Made by a program: the position numbers and the translations under genes. Source: Neodontobutis hainanensis (Eukaryota > Chordata > Actinopteri > Gobiiformes > Odontobutidae). Taken from it: a stretch of 64,000 bases of DNA. Positions within the stretch are counted from its first letter, which is position 1. Each line of letters begins with the position of its first letter. Shown in pieces: positions 1 to 12,422 of this stretch. The notes under the pieces were generated by a model. That model was not told the DNA's origin, did not search any database, and saw nothing but the letters and a program-made list of their open reading frames with translations. The stretch spans positions 521,501-585,500 of the forward strand of contig JALDNG010000100.1 in the NCBI GenBank assembly GCA_024349245.1. Direction: 5' to 3'.

Positions 1-654
1 ATAAAAACCAGACAAAGAAGATGGTTAACGTTAAAAATGCACACATGGCTTTTGCTGCGTCAGCCAACATAAAAAAGTCGGACAGTGATGGAGAAGATTT
101 ACTTTTCTAATGAAGTGTGAGCGTCTCGTTTTAACCAGTGTATATTTAACCATAACCCTAGAGAAGAGTAACGTTAAAATATTAATCTGGAGATGGTGCC
201 AGAAATTTATTGGCCAATCCAAGTGTAAATATGTGAGAGGACAGAGTGATGGCCCTTGATTTATTATGTCATACAACATAATATACATAATGCTCTAAAA
301 TGTTCTCCCCATGGATTTCATCCGGGTACTCTGGTTTCCCCCATTAGCATAAAAAAACATGCTAGGTTCCCCCTGGTGTGCTCATTCTATGTCCCCACAG
401 AATAATTAAAAAAAATAATAAAAATAACGGGAAAAACATAAGGACAAAACATTTTGTGCAGAAGAACACAAATCACTTTGAGTCCCTTGGTCCCTTTGGA
501 GAAAAAGTGTGATTATATATCTAGACTGTCATTGGTCAAATCTAGGACAAAATCTAAACAAAACAAAGACTAAACCAGGACTGACTTTAGGATAAAGAAA
601 AAAATAATAAATATTTAATATTGGCCTTAAGTCAAAAAGATTGATCCTGGTATA

Positions 655-858
655 TCTGGGCGCAGTGGCTCAGTAGTAGTTTAGTCGTCCTTTAACCAAA
701 AGGTTGCTGGATCAATTCCCGCTCTTCTCGCAGTTCATGCTGTCATTGTGTCCAAGGGACAATCATCCAGCTTGCCTCCAGTGATGTTCCAGCGATAACA
801 CTGGTGAATAGAAGCTTAATGTAAGTTGCTTTGGATAAAAGCATCAGATAAATGGTAT
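655..858 (+). repeat. tRNA-derived SINE with LINE-type 3' tail
   Basis: The head carries A-box-like (GTGGCTCAGTAG, from 665) and B-box-like (GGTTGCTGGATCAATTCC, from 702) RNA polymerase III promoter pieces. The tail GTAAGTTGCTTTGGATAAAA followed by GCATCAGATAAATG is the widespread teleost SINE/LINE tail. A shorter minus-strand relative is at 35551-35640. Confidence 0.75.
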
Positions 859-2609
859 ATAGAATCTAGAAAATACAGCAGCATATCTAAGATAAATGTA
901 TATGAATGCACATAAACAATTCACAGTTTTTTTTTTTAGCAGTGCACAGCATACATAAATATAAGCACTATCAGACTGACTAGTGCAAATAGACTCAGTA
1001 GCGTAACCCTGAACACAAGTCCAATGATAAAAGTCATTCTAGCTATGTCCACACTAATGCATTTACGTTTCTGTCCACTTAAGTGACATGATATCAGCAC
1101 ATTCTAGTGAGGCCAAAGGAGTAATGCATTTTTATTTTTAGCCTGCTGCTAAAAAAGTTTCAATTTTACCATTTGTAAATATTGCACTTGTATGGACAAT
1201 AAGGACACAACATGATTTTTTAATAATATATTTTTAATGTCACTATGTAAATATAAATGGATTAGAAAAATAAGTGCATGTCTTCCCTTATTCCTCAACA
1301 CTGAAAATTTAGCACAGGTTGTAATGGACCCTGTGGTGTACAGTAGCTTTGAACCCCAACTCCCCAATAAACCACAGTTAAATCAAAGGCGTCCTGCCCC
1401 GTGTGATCTAAATAGACGAGGTATAAGGCATACCTCACATGAGTTTCATTCCTCTATGTCCCCTCTCAGGTTACAGAGTTACCAGTGTACCTTCCCACTG
1501 TGGGATCCCACTGTGAGCCTCTGTGGCAGAAAATCCAACCAATCAGAGCGAGAAGCAGGGCAGAGTAACATGATACGGTCAGCTTTAGCCCTGGTCTGTT
1601 TGGGACCAGAGGCTGCTGATGGTTGGCTCTTTAAATTGAGTGTATATATGTGTGAGTGGAGGGGTTATTAGGGGCACAGCTGCTCCTCAAACAGGTGGAG
1701 AGGGGTTTCGGGCACTGATCAGGGAGCAGTGTATGAGGAAGTGTACAATAATAAGTTAGTGCAGAGGTAAATTAGTGTTTCCCAAGTCTTTATCTGAGTT
1801 GGTCATTTTTGTTCATAGTTTGTTTTACCTATTCAGGCTTTTTTATATTTTTTTTCTTTCCTGACCATTAGCTATCAAAAGCAGCATTAAATGTTTTTCT
1901 GGATAAAAAAATTTCTACTTACATAAATTTTCCTGTGACCCACTTTTTGTGAACCACAGTAGTTTAATATTTTGTAAAAGTTGTTGTATATATGTAATTA
2001 GCTCACTCCCAGTTTGAGTATGTTGCTATTGAGGCCAGTAATAGGCTAATAACAACTTCAAAATACTATTTTGACATGAATGTTTTTTTTCTCTAATTTA
2101 CACTACTAATCCTCTTGAGAACAAGCCCTGAAACAAATTACTGTCCATTTATCAGCAACAAATATTCTCTAAATGGGCATTAAAATAATTCATTGTTATT
2201 AACAGCAGTCCTTGTTTTAGTCTCATTGTGTCGGTCTGCTTTTCTAAACTTGTTTTGTGCTGACAAACTTCTACTGTAGCAAGTAAGTTTGCTCCAAAAC
2301 AATGACATGGAGCGACATTTACAAAATACTGACATATCCTAGTGTTTCCCAAACAGTGGGTCAGAACCAAAAGGTGTAGAGTTGCTGTAGATTTTTTGGT
2401 GGGTCACTATAAAATGTCCATCTGCATCATGTCTAAAGAAAAATCAAAGTTTGTTTAGCCCATGTGAATTTAGGAAAAATACCTGCTTGAAAATTTGTCA
2501 AGATACAGGAAAAACGGGAGAAAAAAAAGTACCTAAACTCTAGAATAAATAACCAAAAAAACACTGAACAAAATAGTGTTGGGTAGCTATACACAGAAAT
2601 ATGAATTGT

Positions 2610-2998
2610 TCATTCATTCATTTTCTACCGCTTTGTCCCGTTAGGGGTCGCGGGTGACTGGAGCCTATCCCAGCAGCTTTGGGCCTGAGGCGGGGTACAC
2701 CCTGGACAGTGGCCAGTTAGTCACAGGGCTGACATATAGTGACAAACATTGACAGACAACCAATCACTGTCACATTCATTCACTAGGGACACTTTAGAGT
2801 TGCCAATTAATTAATTAATAGTTGCTAATTAATTTTGGACGGTGGGAGGAAGCCGGAGTACCCGGAGAGAACCCACGGTAACACGTGGAGGACATGCAGA
2901 CTCCTCACAGAAAGACCAGAGTCGCCGAGAATGTTTGAGCCGGCCGGGTTTTGAACTCACGACCTTCTTGCTGTAAGGCAGGAGTGCTAACCACCACC
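2610..2998 (-). repeat. Fish SINE, about 390 bp, with flanking target-site duplication
   Basis: Read on the minus strand it runs from GTTAGCACTCCTGCCTTACA through GGGTTCTCTCCGGGTACTCC to GGTAGAAAATGAATGAATG, a layout common to a tRNA-headed SINE family of bony fish. Near-identical copy at 49348-49746 and a partial one at 44695-44950. ATATGAATTG occurs on both sides (2599-2608 and 3009-3018), a likely target-site duplication. A short TTAATTAATTAAT-type expansion interrupts the middle (about 2808-2835). Confidence 0.8.
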
Positions 2999-4789
2999 AA
3001 AAATATGAATATGAATTGAGTATTTTGAAATATAGGCCCCAAAAATAATGTTTAAGAAACACTGCCCATATATAACATAGATGTTATTACTTTGTCTCTG
3101 AAGTTTGTTCAACATCACGCCAGGAAGATTACGAAATTAACTTCTTTAAATACTGTGCTTTTAGTCTTAGCCTTATTACACAGCACCAAAGATTGTGTCA
3201 TTTTTCTTACTTAAGTTAGTGTTGGCTTTGTTACACATTTCTTTTGTAATTCAGCGTTGATGAAGCAGTCTCATTTAAAACCTCCTAAAGTCCACCCCTG
3301 AACTGCCCTCTGTCCAGAGCTGCAGCAGCGTCCCATTAGTCCACACTGATAAGTTAATGAAGTCTGTGTGCTGAAGGCCACAGCGGAGGTCAGAGGGCCC
3401 GCCTGTGTCTGTCACTGATAAAGTAAGCCATTTGTCTAAGTCTGGACTTTTTAGCATTCCTCTGGAGCCTCAGATAATGTGCAAAAAAGAAGCTGACCAT
3501 CGTAAAAGAGCGAGGTGTAAAAGTATTAAGTCAATCAGCTGATGACAATACACTGTCGACAGTAAACAAGACGAATAAATGAGGAAAACACTAACCTCTC
3601 CCTCTCAGTTTCATCTTTAAAATAACTACACACTTGACCAATACTCGGCTGCTGTTTAAGAGTAGTGCACAGACACTTTAACACACTAAAGAGTAATTAA
3701 ATCTATTCATGAGTCCTTTTTTACAAGTCTAATTTTCCACAGTGGAGAATTCCTGTAGGCTTCGGTTAACTCTGAAGATTTAATACATCTGACAAACTTT
3801 ACTTCACTTTAGAAGACTAGATAAGGCAGAAGAAAGGTGCTTGAGATTAATAATATGTAGCTTTTAAAAGGAAATCCTTTATTGGCTCTTAGGTTGGCTA
3901 AACATGAGAGTTTGAAGTCAGTTCCTGCCTAGACCATGGAATGAAAATACAACTTGTGATATATGAATTCACAGATTTTGTTTTCATTTCCACTCAATCC
4001 TGTTTTAATTAAATGGGACAGGCTTTGTGCAATGCTTTGTTTCTCTGATTTTTTGCATGTCTATGCAATTGTGTCCAGACAATTTATTCTGTGTCATGTG
4101 CCCAACTTCAATCAACAGAGACCAGACTAATTATTTGCTGCATTTGTAGAATAAAAAAAACAAAAAAACAATAACATTGGTTGGTTGGTTGCTCTAGATC
4201 AGTGTTTCCCAAACTTCTGTTGTCAGGACATATATTATATATATATATATTTCAAACTGTCAAATTAGTTGTGACCCAAATGTTTTTTATGTCAAAAGCG
4301 TTATGATTCTTACAGTTGACTGTCCATTGGCCATTCCACATTTAAAGGCAAAGTTTTCCAAAGAAAAATGGTTTTCTGATCATCTTGTGTGCAAAGTCAA
4401 GGAATTCTTGTATTTCCCAGAATCTTATGTTAAACCAAATTTAAATTGAAATCAGAGATGATTGATTGCTTATCTTTTGGACAGTTGAACAGGTGAAACA
4501 CATGGGAAGACATACATACAGTAGTTGTGATTAATCTGTTAAGTATAATAGGTTTGTTTAGATACATGTAATATCGTTAAATTGGACACTTTTGTAATGA
4601 ATGCTACATGATGAGACCTCAGGATGGTTTAATTAATTAGTGTATGTTCTATGGTAACTTTATCTAATCACTGGTTTTTCTTTAATAACCAATGGTCTGG
4701 TCCGTCCTAGGCCTAAGGAGCGTCTATCTCACACTATCCCACATTTGCCCATGTAAAGTTGTGGTATGGAGCTTTCTATAGACAGCACC

Positions 4790-5080
4790 TGCTCGGGCCT
4801 GGCTGCTCTGGGACAGGGCTGGTGGGGTGTGTGTGTTTATGCGTCCGAAGAGGGAAACTCCCAACTGGGCAGACAGCGCGACAGCTCGGAGCCACAGTGC
4901 ACACAACGCAGGGGGGCTTTAACTTAAACCATGTCTCGGGTCGAACGCGCTGACCCCCTGTTCTCCTCACGACTGCCCACTGCCGTATGTCGTGACAGAA
5001 AAAGCTGCTGGTCGAATGGGAGAGCCAAGATCCCAACCAAGCTCCCAGCCAAGACCCCAGCTCAGAGTGATACGTCACAG
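4790..5080 (+). promoter_or_regulatory. CpG-dense patch around exon 1b (candidate promoter/5' UTR)
   Basis: CpG dinucleotides are scarce in the flanking introns but crowd together here (for example GCGTCCG, AGCGCGAC, TCGGGTCGAACGCGC and ATACGTCAC). This fits an unmethylated promoter island. A weak TATA-like string (CTATAGA) occurs near 4775, but I see no clear core promoter. The role is inferred from composition and from exon 1b alone. Confidence 0.4.
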
Positions 5081-5082
5081 AG
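4931..5082 (+). CDS. nav3: nav3 alternative first coding exon 1b (predicted, CH-less form)
   Basis: An ATG at 4931 in good context (ACC before it) opens 50 codons plus two bases and ends at a GTACAG donor (5083). The dangling AG joins the single C that opens the exon at 12423 to give a Ser codon, so the reading frame continues into LTARYASPPPGHSG. The end of the peptide (residues 39-50, AKTPAQSDTSQ) resembles the AKTQ..MQS stretch before that junction in other NAV proteins, so it could also be the 3' part of an ordinary internal exon with an acceptor such as the AG at 4997-4998. I prefer a first exon because an in-frame TAA lies at 4925-4927, there is no strong pyrimidine tract, and the surroundings are CpG-dense. 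The peptide is basic and contains TKLP (residues 36-39, bases 5036-5047), a TxLP variant of the EB-binding motif. I do not know whether this transcript has been described. Confidence 0.5.
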
Positions 5083-5169
5083 GTACAGTCTCAGTTTTAG
5101 CAGAGTGTGTAACTGTAACTGTTCGAGTTCACAGTCCCGGATTGATCTTTGGAAAGCTGATATGTTGAA

Positions 5170-6110
5170 GATGGATTAGCAGACGTCATGAACTGGTAAA
5201 GGCTTTTGTTGTCATTGTAGTACTGTAGTTTAGCATTGAAGTGTCTAGATGATTGGTAGATGAGAACTGGAGTTGCATTCACTTATATTTGGGATTTCTT
5301 AAGTTGGACCAAAATAGAAAACCATACATTTAGTTTGGTTTGATAGATTCAATTCTTAGCTCTTTACAGTAGCATTTTAACACAATAGAGACACCCTGAT
5401 GAAGGAGATTTATTGGCTTTGGCTTTAAAGTATAAAAATAATTTTGGCAACTGTAGAACTTGCCAAAAATGTATTGAAGAAGGGTAATGCTGGGCTTAAT
5501 GCATGTATTGGTCTGCTTGTTTCTTGAGTTTTGAAAACTGATGTATGTAAAAACCTTTAAGGTTGGACCAAAACAGAAAGAGTTTAATTCAATGTGTTTT
5601 GCTAGTATTAAGTTTTGAGGTCACGGTACAGTTGGTCATGCTGATTACACTAAAAGACCAAGGGTTACCTCTGTGGTGCGGTTTATTTTATGGGGTGGTT
5701 TTCTCTTTTTGACAATGGAGACTTACCTGTACTGGCTCCAGTGTAAATAATGTTATAGCTGTTCACAAAAACAGTTTGAACACTGGAAGAAAGGACACGC
5801 TAGCAGCAACCTGACTTTACCAAATGTAATGGCTTTAATTCAAAAAACAGTTAAACACATAAAATTATCAAAATAATGCTGGCACCAGTTTATTCAAAGG
5901 ACGCCAAATGTATGTACTGGATTGCTTGTGGAAGCAGATGCCTCATGAACTGGTGCTTTTGTTGTCATTGTGTCAGCACAGTTTTACATTAACTTGTCCA
6001 AATGATAGATTACATTGTGGTACATTTTTTGGTTCTTAGATTCTCTCTGGTTGGACCAAAACAGTTTACACTGGTTTGCTAGTATTACGTCCTTAAGGCA
6101 TGTTTCCGGT
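5170..6110 (+). repeat. Diverged local direct repeat, units about 760 bp apart
   Basis: CATGAACTGGT followed by GCTTTTGTTGTCATTGT occurs at about 5187 and 5943. TTGGACCAAAA recurs near 5304, 5563 and 6051, and TTTGCTAGTATTA near 5599 and 6075. The order is largely kept, so these are diverged copies of one sequence. Family unknown. Confidence 0.55.
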
Positions 6111-7477
6111 GAGTGGGACTGTTTGATGTTTTGTGCATTTGCTATATAGACCCTTCCACCATTGACATCATAGAAAACTGCATGCAATTTGGTGACGGAA
6201 GTACTGGACTTTCCCATTCATTTTAACAAGGAGACAAACGTAAACTGCTGAAACTGCTGGATTGTTTTCCATAACATTGGCGAGAAAAGAGTAACCTACA
6301 ACGCAACAGTACAATTTATAATATTTGTGAACCATGTAACTCTTCTGCATTAACAAAAATAGTCGTGCATCACAGCTGCTTAATATTTCCACTAAACTGT
6401 CTCGGTCTGAAAAGCCTTTTTGTTGTTTCCATAACTCATGAATAAAGATGAATGAAGGGTTTTATATTCTGCTGTATGTATTATTCTCGTCTAAGTTGCG
6501 GCTAAAAGCCCGATACAAACTGTAAATTCCTCCGGTTGCCATTTGTTTTATATTTAATTTGATGCCGTTTGCGTCATTCAGCCTCAAGTACAGGTAGTTT
6601 TTGTCTGTGTCCAACAGCCCACAATCACAAAACAGAGAAGGATCTGTTACTCACACTCAGTGTCAGAAAAGACTCATCTAAACACTGTTGTTGTCACTTC
6701 CTCTGTCTCCGGCTTTACTTCAGTCCATCTGCTGTCACTAGAGAACAAGGCACTTTAAAGTTGTGTTACAGGAACTCTACCGAAAAATCTGAGTAAGTCT
6801 TTATGAGTTTAGAAAACCTCTTAATATAAAGTGTTATTCTTTCTGTCAGTTTAGTGATAGTATGTCAAGTATTAAATTATCAGGAAGCTTATGTGTAGAT
6901 TTTGTGTTTGAGCTTACATTAAGAAATTGGCTGGTTGTGATGCAAGCTTGTGAATCATTCTTTTCCAGAGCAGTGTGAGTAATACTTTGACAAAAACTGC
7001 CAAAAAGTCCAGCTCAGAAAATTGTATCAGTTGCCATGTTTTATTTGACTTGTTACATGGGGACTACAAATAGAATGTATCATTAATACATGCTTTTGAT
7101 ATCAACAATTATTGAACATTTTTGTTTTACACTTATACCGATATTAGCAGTATTAAGACAAATAAATGATATACATATGGCATTTAACAAGAGATAAGCA
7201 CCATTATTGTCATGATTTTTAAAAACCCATTAATCTTATGGTTGTTAATTTAGTTGTTCATTGTTTTTTTGCAAATGACCTTTAATGGGCACAGTTATCA
7301 GTTTTTAAACAATGGCTTATGCATAATCAAATTGTCCAAAACTTGCACGGATATATGGGTAATATATATAATTGGAATTTTTGTTAGGTTTAGGTGTCTA
7401 ACTTCTGTTTGAGGTCTCCAATGTCTCTAGAATGTCCTCTGACCTGAAAAGTCCTCTGAAAGAGGTCCCCTTGTGGC

Positions 7478-8488
7478 AAGATTTGTTTATGATCGTGATA
7501 TTTCAAAGAATAGAAATGATAACACAAAACCTTTTTATTCACTCATAGTTAGTGGTTGGGTGAAGCCATTTATTTTCAAACGTTTATTTTATTATTTTCA
7601 GCGTTTACGCTGTTTGAAGCATAATGACAACAGAAACTACCCAAATGACCCTGATCAAAAGTTTACACACCCTGGTGATTTGGCCTGATAACATGCACAC
7701 AAGTTGACACAAACAGGTTTAAATGGCTACTAAAGGTAACATACTCACCTGTGATCAGTTACCTTGTAATCAGTGTGTGAATAAAAGGTCAGTGAGTTTC
7801 TGGGCTCCTGACAGACCCTTGCATCTTTCATCCCTGACGATTCTGTATTCTGAGTCATGGAAAAGCAAAATAATTGTCAAAGGATCTGTGAGAAAAGATA
7901 ATTGAACTGTATAAAACAGGAAAGGAACATAAAAATATATCCAAGAAACTTAGAATGCTAATCAGCAGTTTTCAAACTCTAATAAAGAAGTGGAAAATTA
8001 GTGATTCTGATAAAACCAAACCAAGAAACAAAACTTTTTAGCCACAACTGCCAGGAAGATTGTTCGGGATGCAAAGAAGAACCCAGAAATAACTTCAGCT
8101 AAAATACAGGACTCTATGAAAAAAAGTGGTGTTACATTTGGAATGGAGTCAACAAGACCTATGATGAAAGGAACACCATTCCTTCTGTGAAACATGGAGG
8201 TGAATCCAATGTTTTGGGAATGTGTGAGCTACAAAGGCACAGGAAAAGATGAATGTAGCATGTTATCAGAAAATACTGGAAGAAAGTTTGCACTTAGCCC
8301 GGAAACTGCACATGGAATGTATTTGGACGTTCCAACATGACAAAATGATTGTGAAGCACAATTGTTTGACAATAAATGGCTTCACTAAACCACTAACTAT
8401 GGGTGAAAAAAAACACACATTATCATTCATATGACAATGTGAACAATTCTGTCAGGGTATGTAAACACAAATGGTTAAGAACAACTGT
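7478..8488 (+). mobile_element. Tc1-like transposon copy A, internally deleted and broken
   Basis: It shares long stretches with copies at 15114-15846 and 61282-61940, including GTTAGTGGTTGGGTGAAGCC near the left end and GTGAGTTTCTGGGCTCCT in the middle. The former transposase frame (SKDLREKVIELYKTG-like start near 7857) has stops and frameshifts. The middle is deleted at about 8135-8145, joining an N-terminal segment straight to the part coding the ..NKAYDERNTIP-like region. The right end CAATTGTTTGACAATAAATG plus CAGGGTATGTAAACAC at 8453-8468 is typical of the family. Not functional. Confidence 0.8.
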
Positions 8489-10014
8489 CAGTCATTGTGA
8501 CCGCTGCCTCGGCCCCTCTCGCTGTCTTCACGTTTGTTGGTCGGCAGCTCTACCACTTGTCTTGTTTGAGTTGGTTTTGTTTCTAGTTTTGGTTCTGGTT
8601 TTGGTTCTGTCTTGGTTTTGTTTGGTTCCTTAGTTTGATCTTTTGTTCAGTTAGACCTCATTATATGTTTGCACTTTACACACACATTCCACTCACTTTC
8701 AGCACCATCACACCACTGATTATACAAACTGAACATTATTTTCTGCCTCTGTCCTCTCATTGTTTCACGCCCTTGTGCTAGGGTTGTAAAATTCAAACAG
8801 TCATTGAATTATCAAGTGTCATAGAGTGTTGAGTACAGAGTACAACATTGCAATCTTTAATGCTATTTTAAATATTTAAATAATATTTTTCTGTGCATTA
8901 ATTTGTGTCATTATGTTATATATTAGTATCTTATGAAGCGGCTATAGTGGAGGCTGTAATGTTTACCTGTTTTTTTTCTGAACTTCTTCATGAAATTTGC
9001 AAAACTATTATGCAATCATGTTACTCATGTATATATGTTGTTATATTTTTACAAGATCAGCCAGTATTTGTTTTGTTTTTTGTCTTGGTGTTCACATTTG
9101 CCAGAGATAAAAAACTGCTGCTGTCTTTATAGAACAAAAGTTACTTTTATTTCTGTATACTTAATTTATATCTGCCCCAACCTGCTGCTTTTCACCATCA
9201 GACATTTTTTCTTTATGTTGTGTATTTGGGTGTCTATAAAGAGGAAGTTGTCAGAATTTAAAATAGATATTAACCAAATAAAGAGGAATAAAACTCCCAG
9301 TATCAGGTCACTTCCTTGTGACCAATGACACTTTTAGCCAGTGCAGCTGCTTTTATGTTGCTGATTTACCCTAAACTGAAAGAAATGCTAGCTTAGAACT
9401 TAGAATAAACAATACACTTCCTCATGCTTGTCTGTCAATATCTTAGGCCTGCAGACACTTAAGTGGTTGTTATTACTTTTTGTTAGTGCTGTTTTTTCAG
9501 GTTTTTCATTGGTAGATAGTACAACATTGTGCACACTATTTAGATAGAAGTCAGTTCAAACAGACTCTGGTGTGGTTACTCTGTTTGGACGGGTTCACTT
9601 GGATAAATGTGAATGTTCCAGATGAACCTCAGTGCATACCAAACACGAGCAAGTGTACTCTGGTACGGTTTGATTCTAGTTTGAACCTCAAGATGACCAT
9701 AGACTAGCTAAGATAGGAAGAGCCTCATAAATTGGCAACACGAATGTTGAAAACAAAAACAAATTAACACATTGTCTAACTAAATAAAATTTGAAGAGGT
9801 CAAATGTGAAGCTAAAATGTATAGTAGTAACACTATCATTTTCTGTTTTAATGTGAACTAATAAAGCAGACTACGAGTTTGAACAAGTGTGAACGTACCC
9901 TAAGAGTTCTACAGCAGCAGTGTTTGCTTAAAATAAACCTGTGACTGAATCTAGTTTTGTGTTAATTGCATTCATCATAGCTGCCTAACACACTGGTTTC
10001 CACAGTTCAGTTTG

Positions 10015-10092
10015 ACTGAGGTGGTAGAGTTAGTTGGTGGTTGGTTGTCCAATAACGGGAATGTTGGCTGTTCGATTCCCGATCTCCCCAGT
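10015..10092 (+). repeat. tRNA-like SINE head fragment
   Basis: GGTGGTAGAG followed 50 bases later by TGTTCGATTCCC gives an A-box/B-box layout like the 5' part of a tRNA-derived SINE. No tail typical of the other SINEs is seen. Not a functional tRNA, as no cloverleaf closes. Confidence 0.4.
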
Positions 10093-10439
10093 TTAAATGT
10101 TTTTATCAATCTCTGTTCTAATCAAATCTACTAAATTGAAAAAAATTAAAACAGTGTAATAAGTTTATATAGTTCTAAGCGCCAAGCTTTCACTCCTCCC
10201 AGTCTGGCCCACTTCTGCAGTACCTGTGCTTATTTTTTCACTCTAATTGGCTGCACAGCACTTCTTCAACCCTGGGGGCTGTACCTGTCTCTCTACCTGG
10301 TGTTGTCACCGTTATCAGCACTAGCTAAGTACTAACTTGTGAAACTAATTTAGGGAAAATATGTGCCCTTACTGATAGCAGTATAGGCATGTAAAAACAT
10401 AACAAGGACTGGCCTCCATCATCTGTAAATGAAAAAAAT

Positions 10440-11330
10440 GTGTAGACTCCTAGAGCTTGCTGCCTGGCCAAACTGAGCAATCGAGGAAGAAGGGCCTTAG
10501 TCAGGGAGATGACCAGGAACCCGATGGTGGGTCTCTGTGGAGAGAGAATCTTCCAGAAGAACAACCATCTCTGCAACACTCCAGGCCTAAATGGTAGAGT
10601 GGCGGACGGAAGGCCACTCTTTAATAAAAGGCACATGACAGATCCATTGGATTTTCCAGAAAGGCACCTGAAGGACTCCCAGACCATGAGAAACAAAATT
10701 ATGTGGTCTGATGAAACAAAGATGGAACTCTTTGGCTTGAATAGCCAGCGTCATGTCTGGAGGAAATCAGGGACCACTCATCAACTGGACAATGCCATCC
10801 CTACAGTGAAGCATGGTGGGGGCAGCATCATGCGGTGAGGATGTTTTTCAGCAGCAGGAACTGGGAGACTATTCAGGATGAACAAAAAGATGAATGCAGC
10901 AATGTACAGAACCATCCTTGATGAAAACCTGCTCCACTGGGGCAACCCTAAGCACACAGCCAAGATAACAAAAGAGTGGCTACAGGACAACTCTGTGAAT
11001 GTCCTTGAGTGGTCCAGCCAGAGCCCATACTTGAACTTAACTGAACTTCTCTGGAGAAATCTGAAAATGGTTGTGCATCGACACTCACCATCCAACCTGA
11101 GCCTGAGAGGTTCTGCACAGGAGACAGGAAGAAACTGCCCAAAAAAAGGGATGCCAAGCTTAGCATATACTCATATAGAATTATCCTCAAAAAGTCTTAA
11201 GGCTGTAATTAAGGCCAAAGGTGCTTTAACAAAGTATTGAGCAATGGCTGTCAATAGCTATATATACATGTGCTTTTATAGTTTTTTTTTTATTTTTAAT
11301 AAATTTGCAAAGATTACAAACAACAATGTA
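10440..11330 (+). mobile_element. Second Tc1-like transposon family, decayed transposase
   Basis: Two partly overlapping frames (10509-10838 and 10878-11240) encode Tc1/mariner DDE transposase pieces: MRNKIMWSDETKMELFG with the first catalytic Asp, HVWRKSGTTHQ, VKHGGGSIM, then NPKHTAKITKEWLQDNSVNV and SPYLNLTELLW. A deletion at about 10933-10945 removed the block with the second catalytic Asp, and the third-acid region (normally SPDLNPIEHLW) is mutated. A frameshift near 10837 separates the halves. It differs in sequence from the other Tc1-like copies in this window. Confidence 0.85.
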
Positions 11331-12422
11331 TGGATGCATTTTCTTGGTGTTTACATATGGCAGTGATAAAGATGTGCTGGCATCTATTTTAAATCAAAGG
11401 TTACAGTTATTTCTGTATATTTAATTTATAGCTTCTCCAACCTTATCTGGTTGCAATAGGAGAAAAAAGGAAGTGTGGTTTCCTACCAAAGTGGAGACAA
11501 TTCCTTATTTTCAGCCTGCCACAGGCGTGACTCCAGGGCCAACACGTTACAACACATTAGGGTAGACAATCCGCCCAGAGGGAATTATTGACTTCCAGAA
11601 ATGTTTTACATCATAGTAAAAGTACTAAAAGTAAAATTAAGGTTTATCACCAAAATCATTCCTTTTGGTGAAATATAGTAAAGGTTAGGGCCAAATTATG
11701 TGTGAAAATTGATACTGGAGGACAAAAATGTCCCCCACAATATATAAGGGATACATTTTTTTTCTTCACTTGATTTTTATTTTTTTTATTTTTTAGCTAT
11801 TAGCCTCTTTATAGCAGATAATTCCAGTAGAGTGTTTTTGGACCTCTCAGTCTTAAAACCACAGCTGAAAACAGCATTCTCCTTTGGCTACTCAGTGCTA
11901 AAAGCCAAAATGAACTTTCAAAAGAGGCTCTGTTTGTTGAACGACTGAGTACCCCTCACATGCTCAGCCAGTCATGCAGCTCAAGAGATTTATACAAACA
12001 AACACTGACTTTTTCACAGTTTATAACTCGTAAGTGTCTGATTAGACACATTTTGTTTAAAAATTGCTTTTTTAATCCAAATAGTATTATATTAACAGCA
12101 CGTGTCACTTCCTGTCTTTGTGGCTGACTCATACTGACTCTTTGGGTGTAAACTGTGACTTGTGCTTTGGGTATTTCCTTGTGAAAGTTTGTTTGAGGTC
12201 TAGGTTGGTGTAATGGGCTTACTCACACATATGCGGTAGTAAACATATGCAAACCATCATGTAATAATTTAAACAGAGTGAATATTAGAAAGGAACTTGC
12301 CGTGTCTCTGTGAAGTGCTCCTCTTAGCCGCATTATTGCATTAAGGCCCACATTACTGTAAGAACATTCCTCCTGACACTGAACACTGATTTTCTAACAT
12401 TTGCCTTCTCTGTCCCTCACAG

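Larger units (their letters stand above)
1..4700. other. Intron or upstream DNA of nav3, no gene seen
   Basis: No convincing exon is found on either strand. It holds a tRNA-derived SINE (655-858), a long fish SINE (2610-2998), a diverged fragment of similar kind near 300-400, and a TA-rich microsatellite (about 4230-4252). A stretch at about 4200-4290 starting CAGTGTTTCCCAAAC resembles the end of non-autonomous hAT-type elements. Confidence 0.6.
5083..12422. other. nav3 intron with local duplications and Tc1-like remnants
   Basis: No coding exon recognised. Contents: degenerate duplicated segments at 5170-5640 and 5860-6110; a truncated Tc1-like copy 7478-8488; a TTTTGGTTCTGG-type low-complexity run at about 8571-8640; a tRNA-like SINE head near 10015-10092; a second Tc1-like family 10440-11330. 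The remainder (for example 6120-7470 and 8640-10000) shows nothing I can name. Confidence 0.6.

Noticed and set aside
1583..1612. Small inverted repeat CTGGTC...GACCAG
   Set aside because: A six-base stem is expected by chance at this window size.
1237..1671. 144-codon open frame
   Set aside because: No recognisable domain, no splice context with nav3, composition like flanking DNA; likely chance.
6569..6796. Possible exon ending at a consensus GTAAGT (6793)
   Set aside because: The peptide has no NAV or other similarity and there is no CpG patch; a lone good donor is not enough.
8403..8633. Leu/Val-rich frame (LVLVLVLVL), possible membrane peptide
   Set aside because: It is a translation of a TTTTGGTTCTGG low-complexity run downstream of a transposon end.
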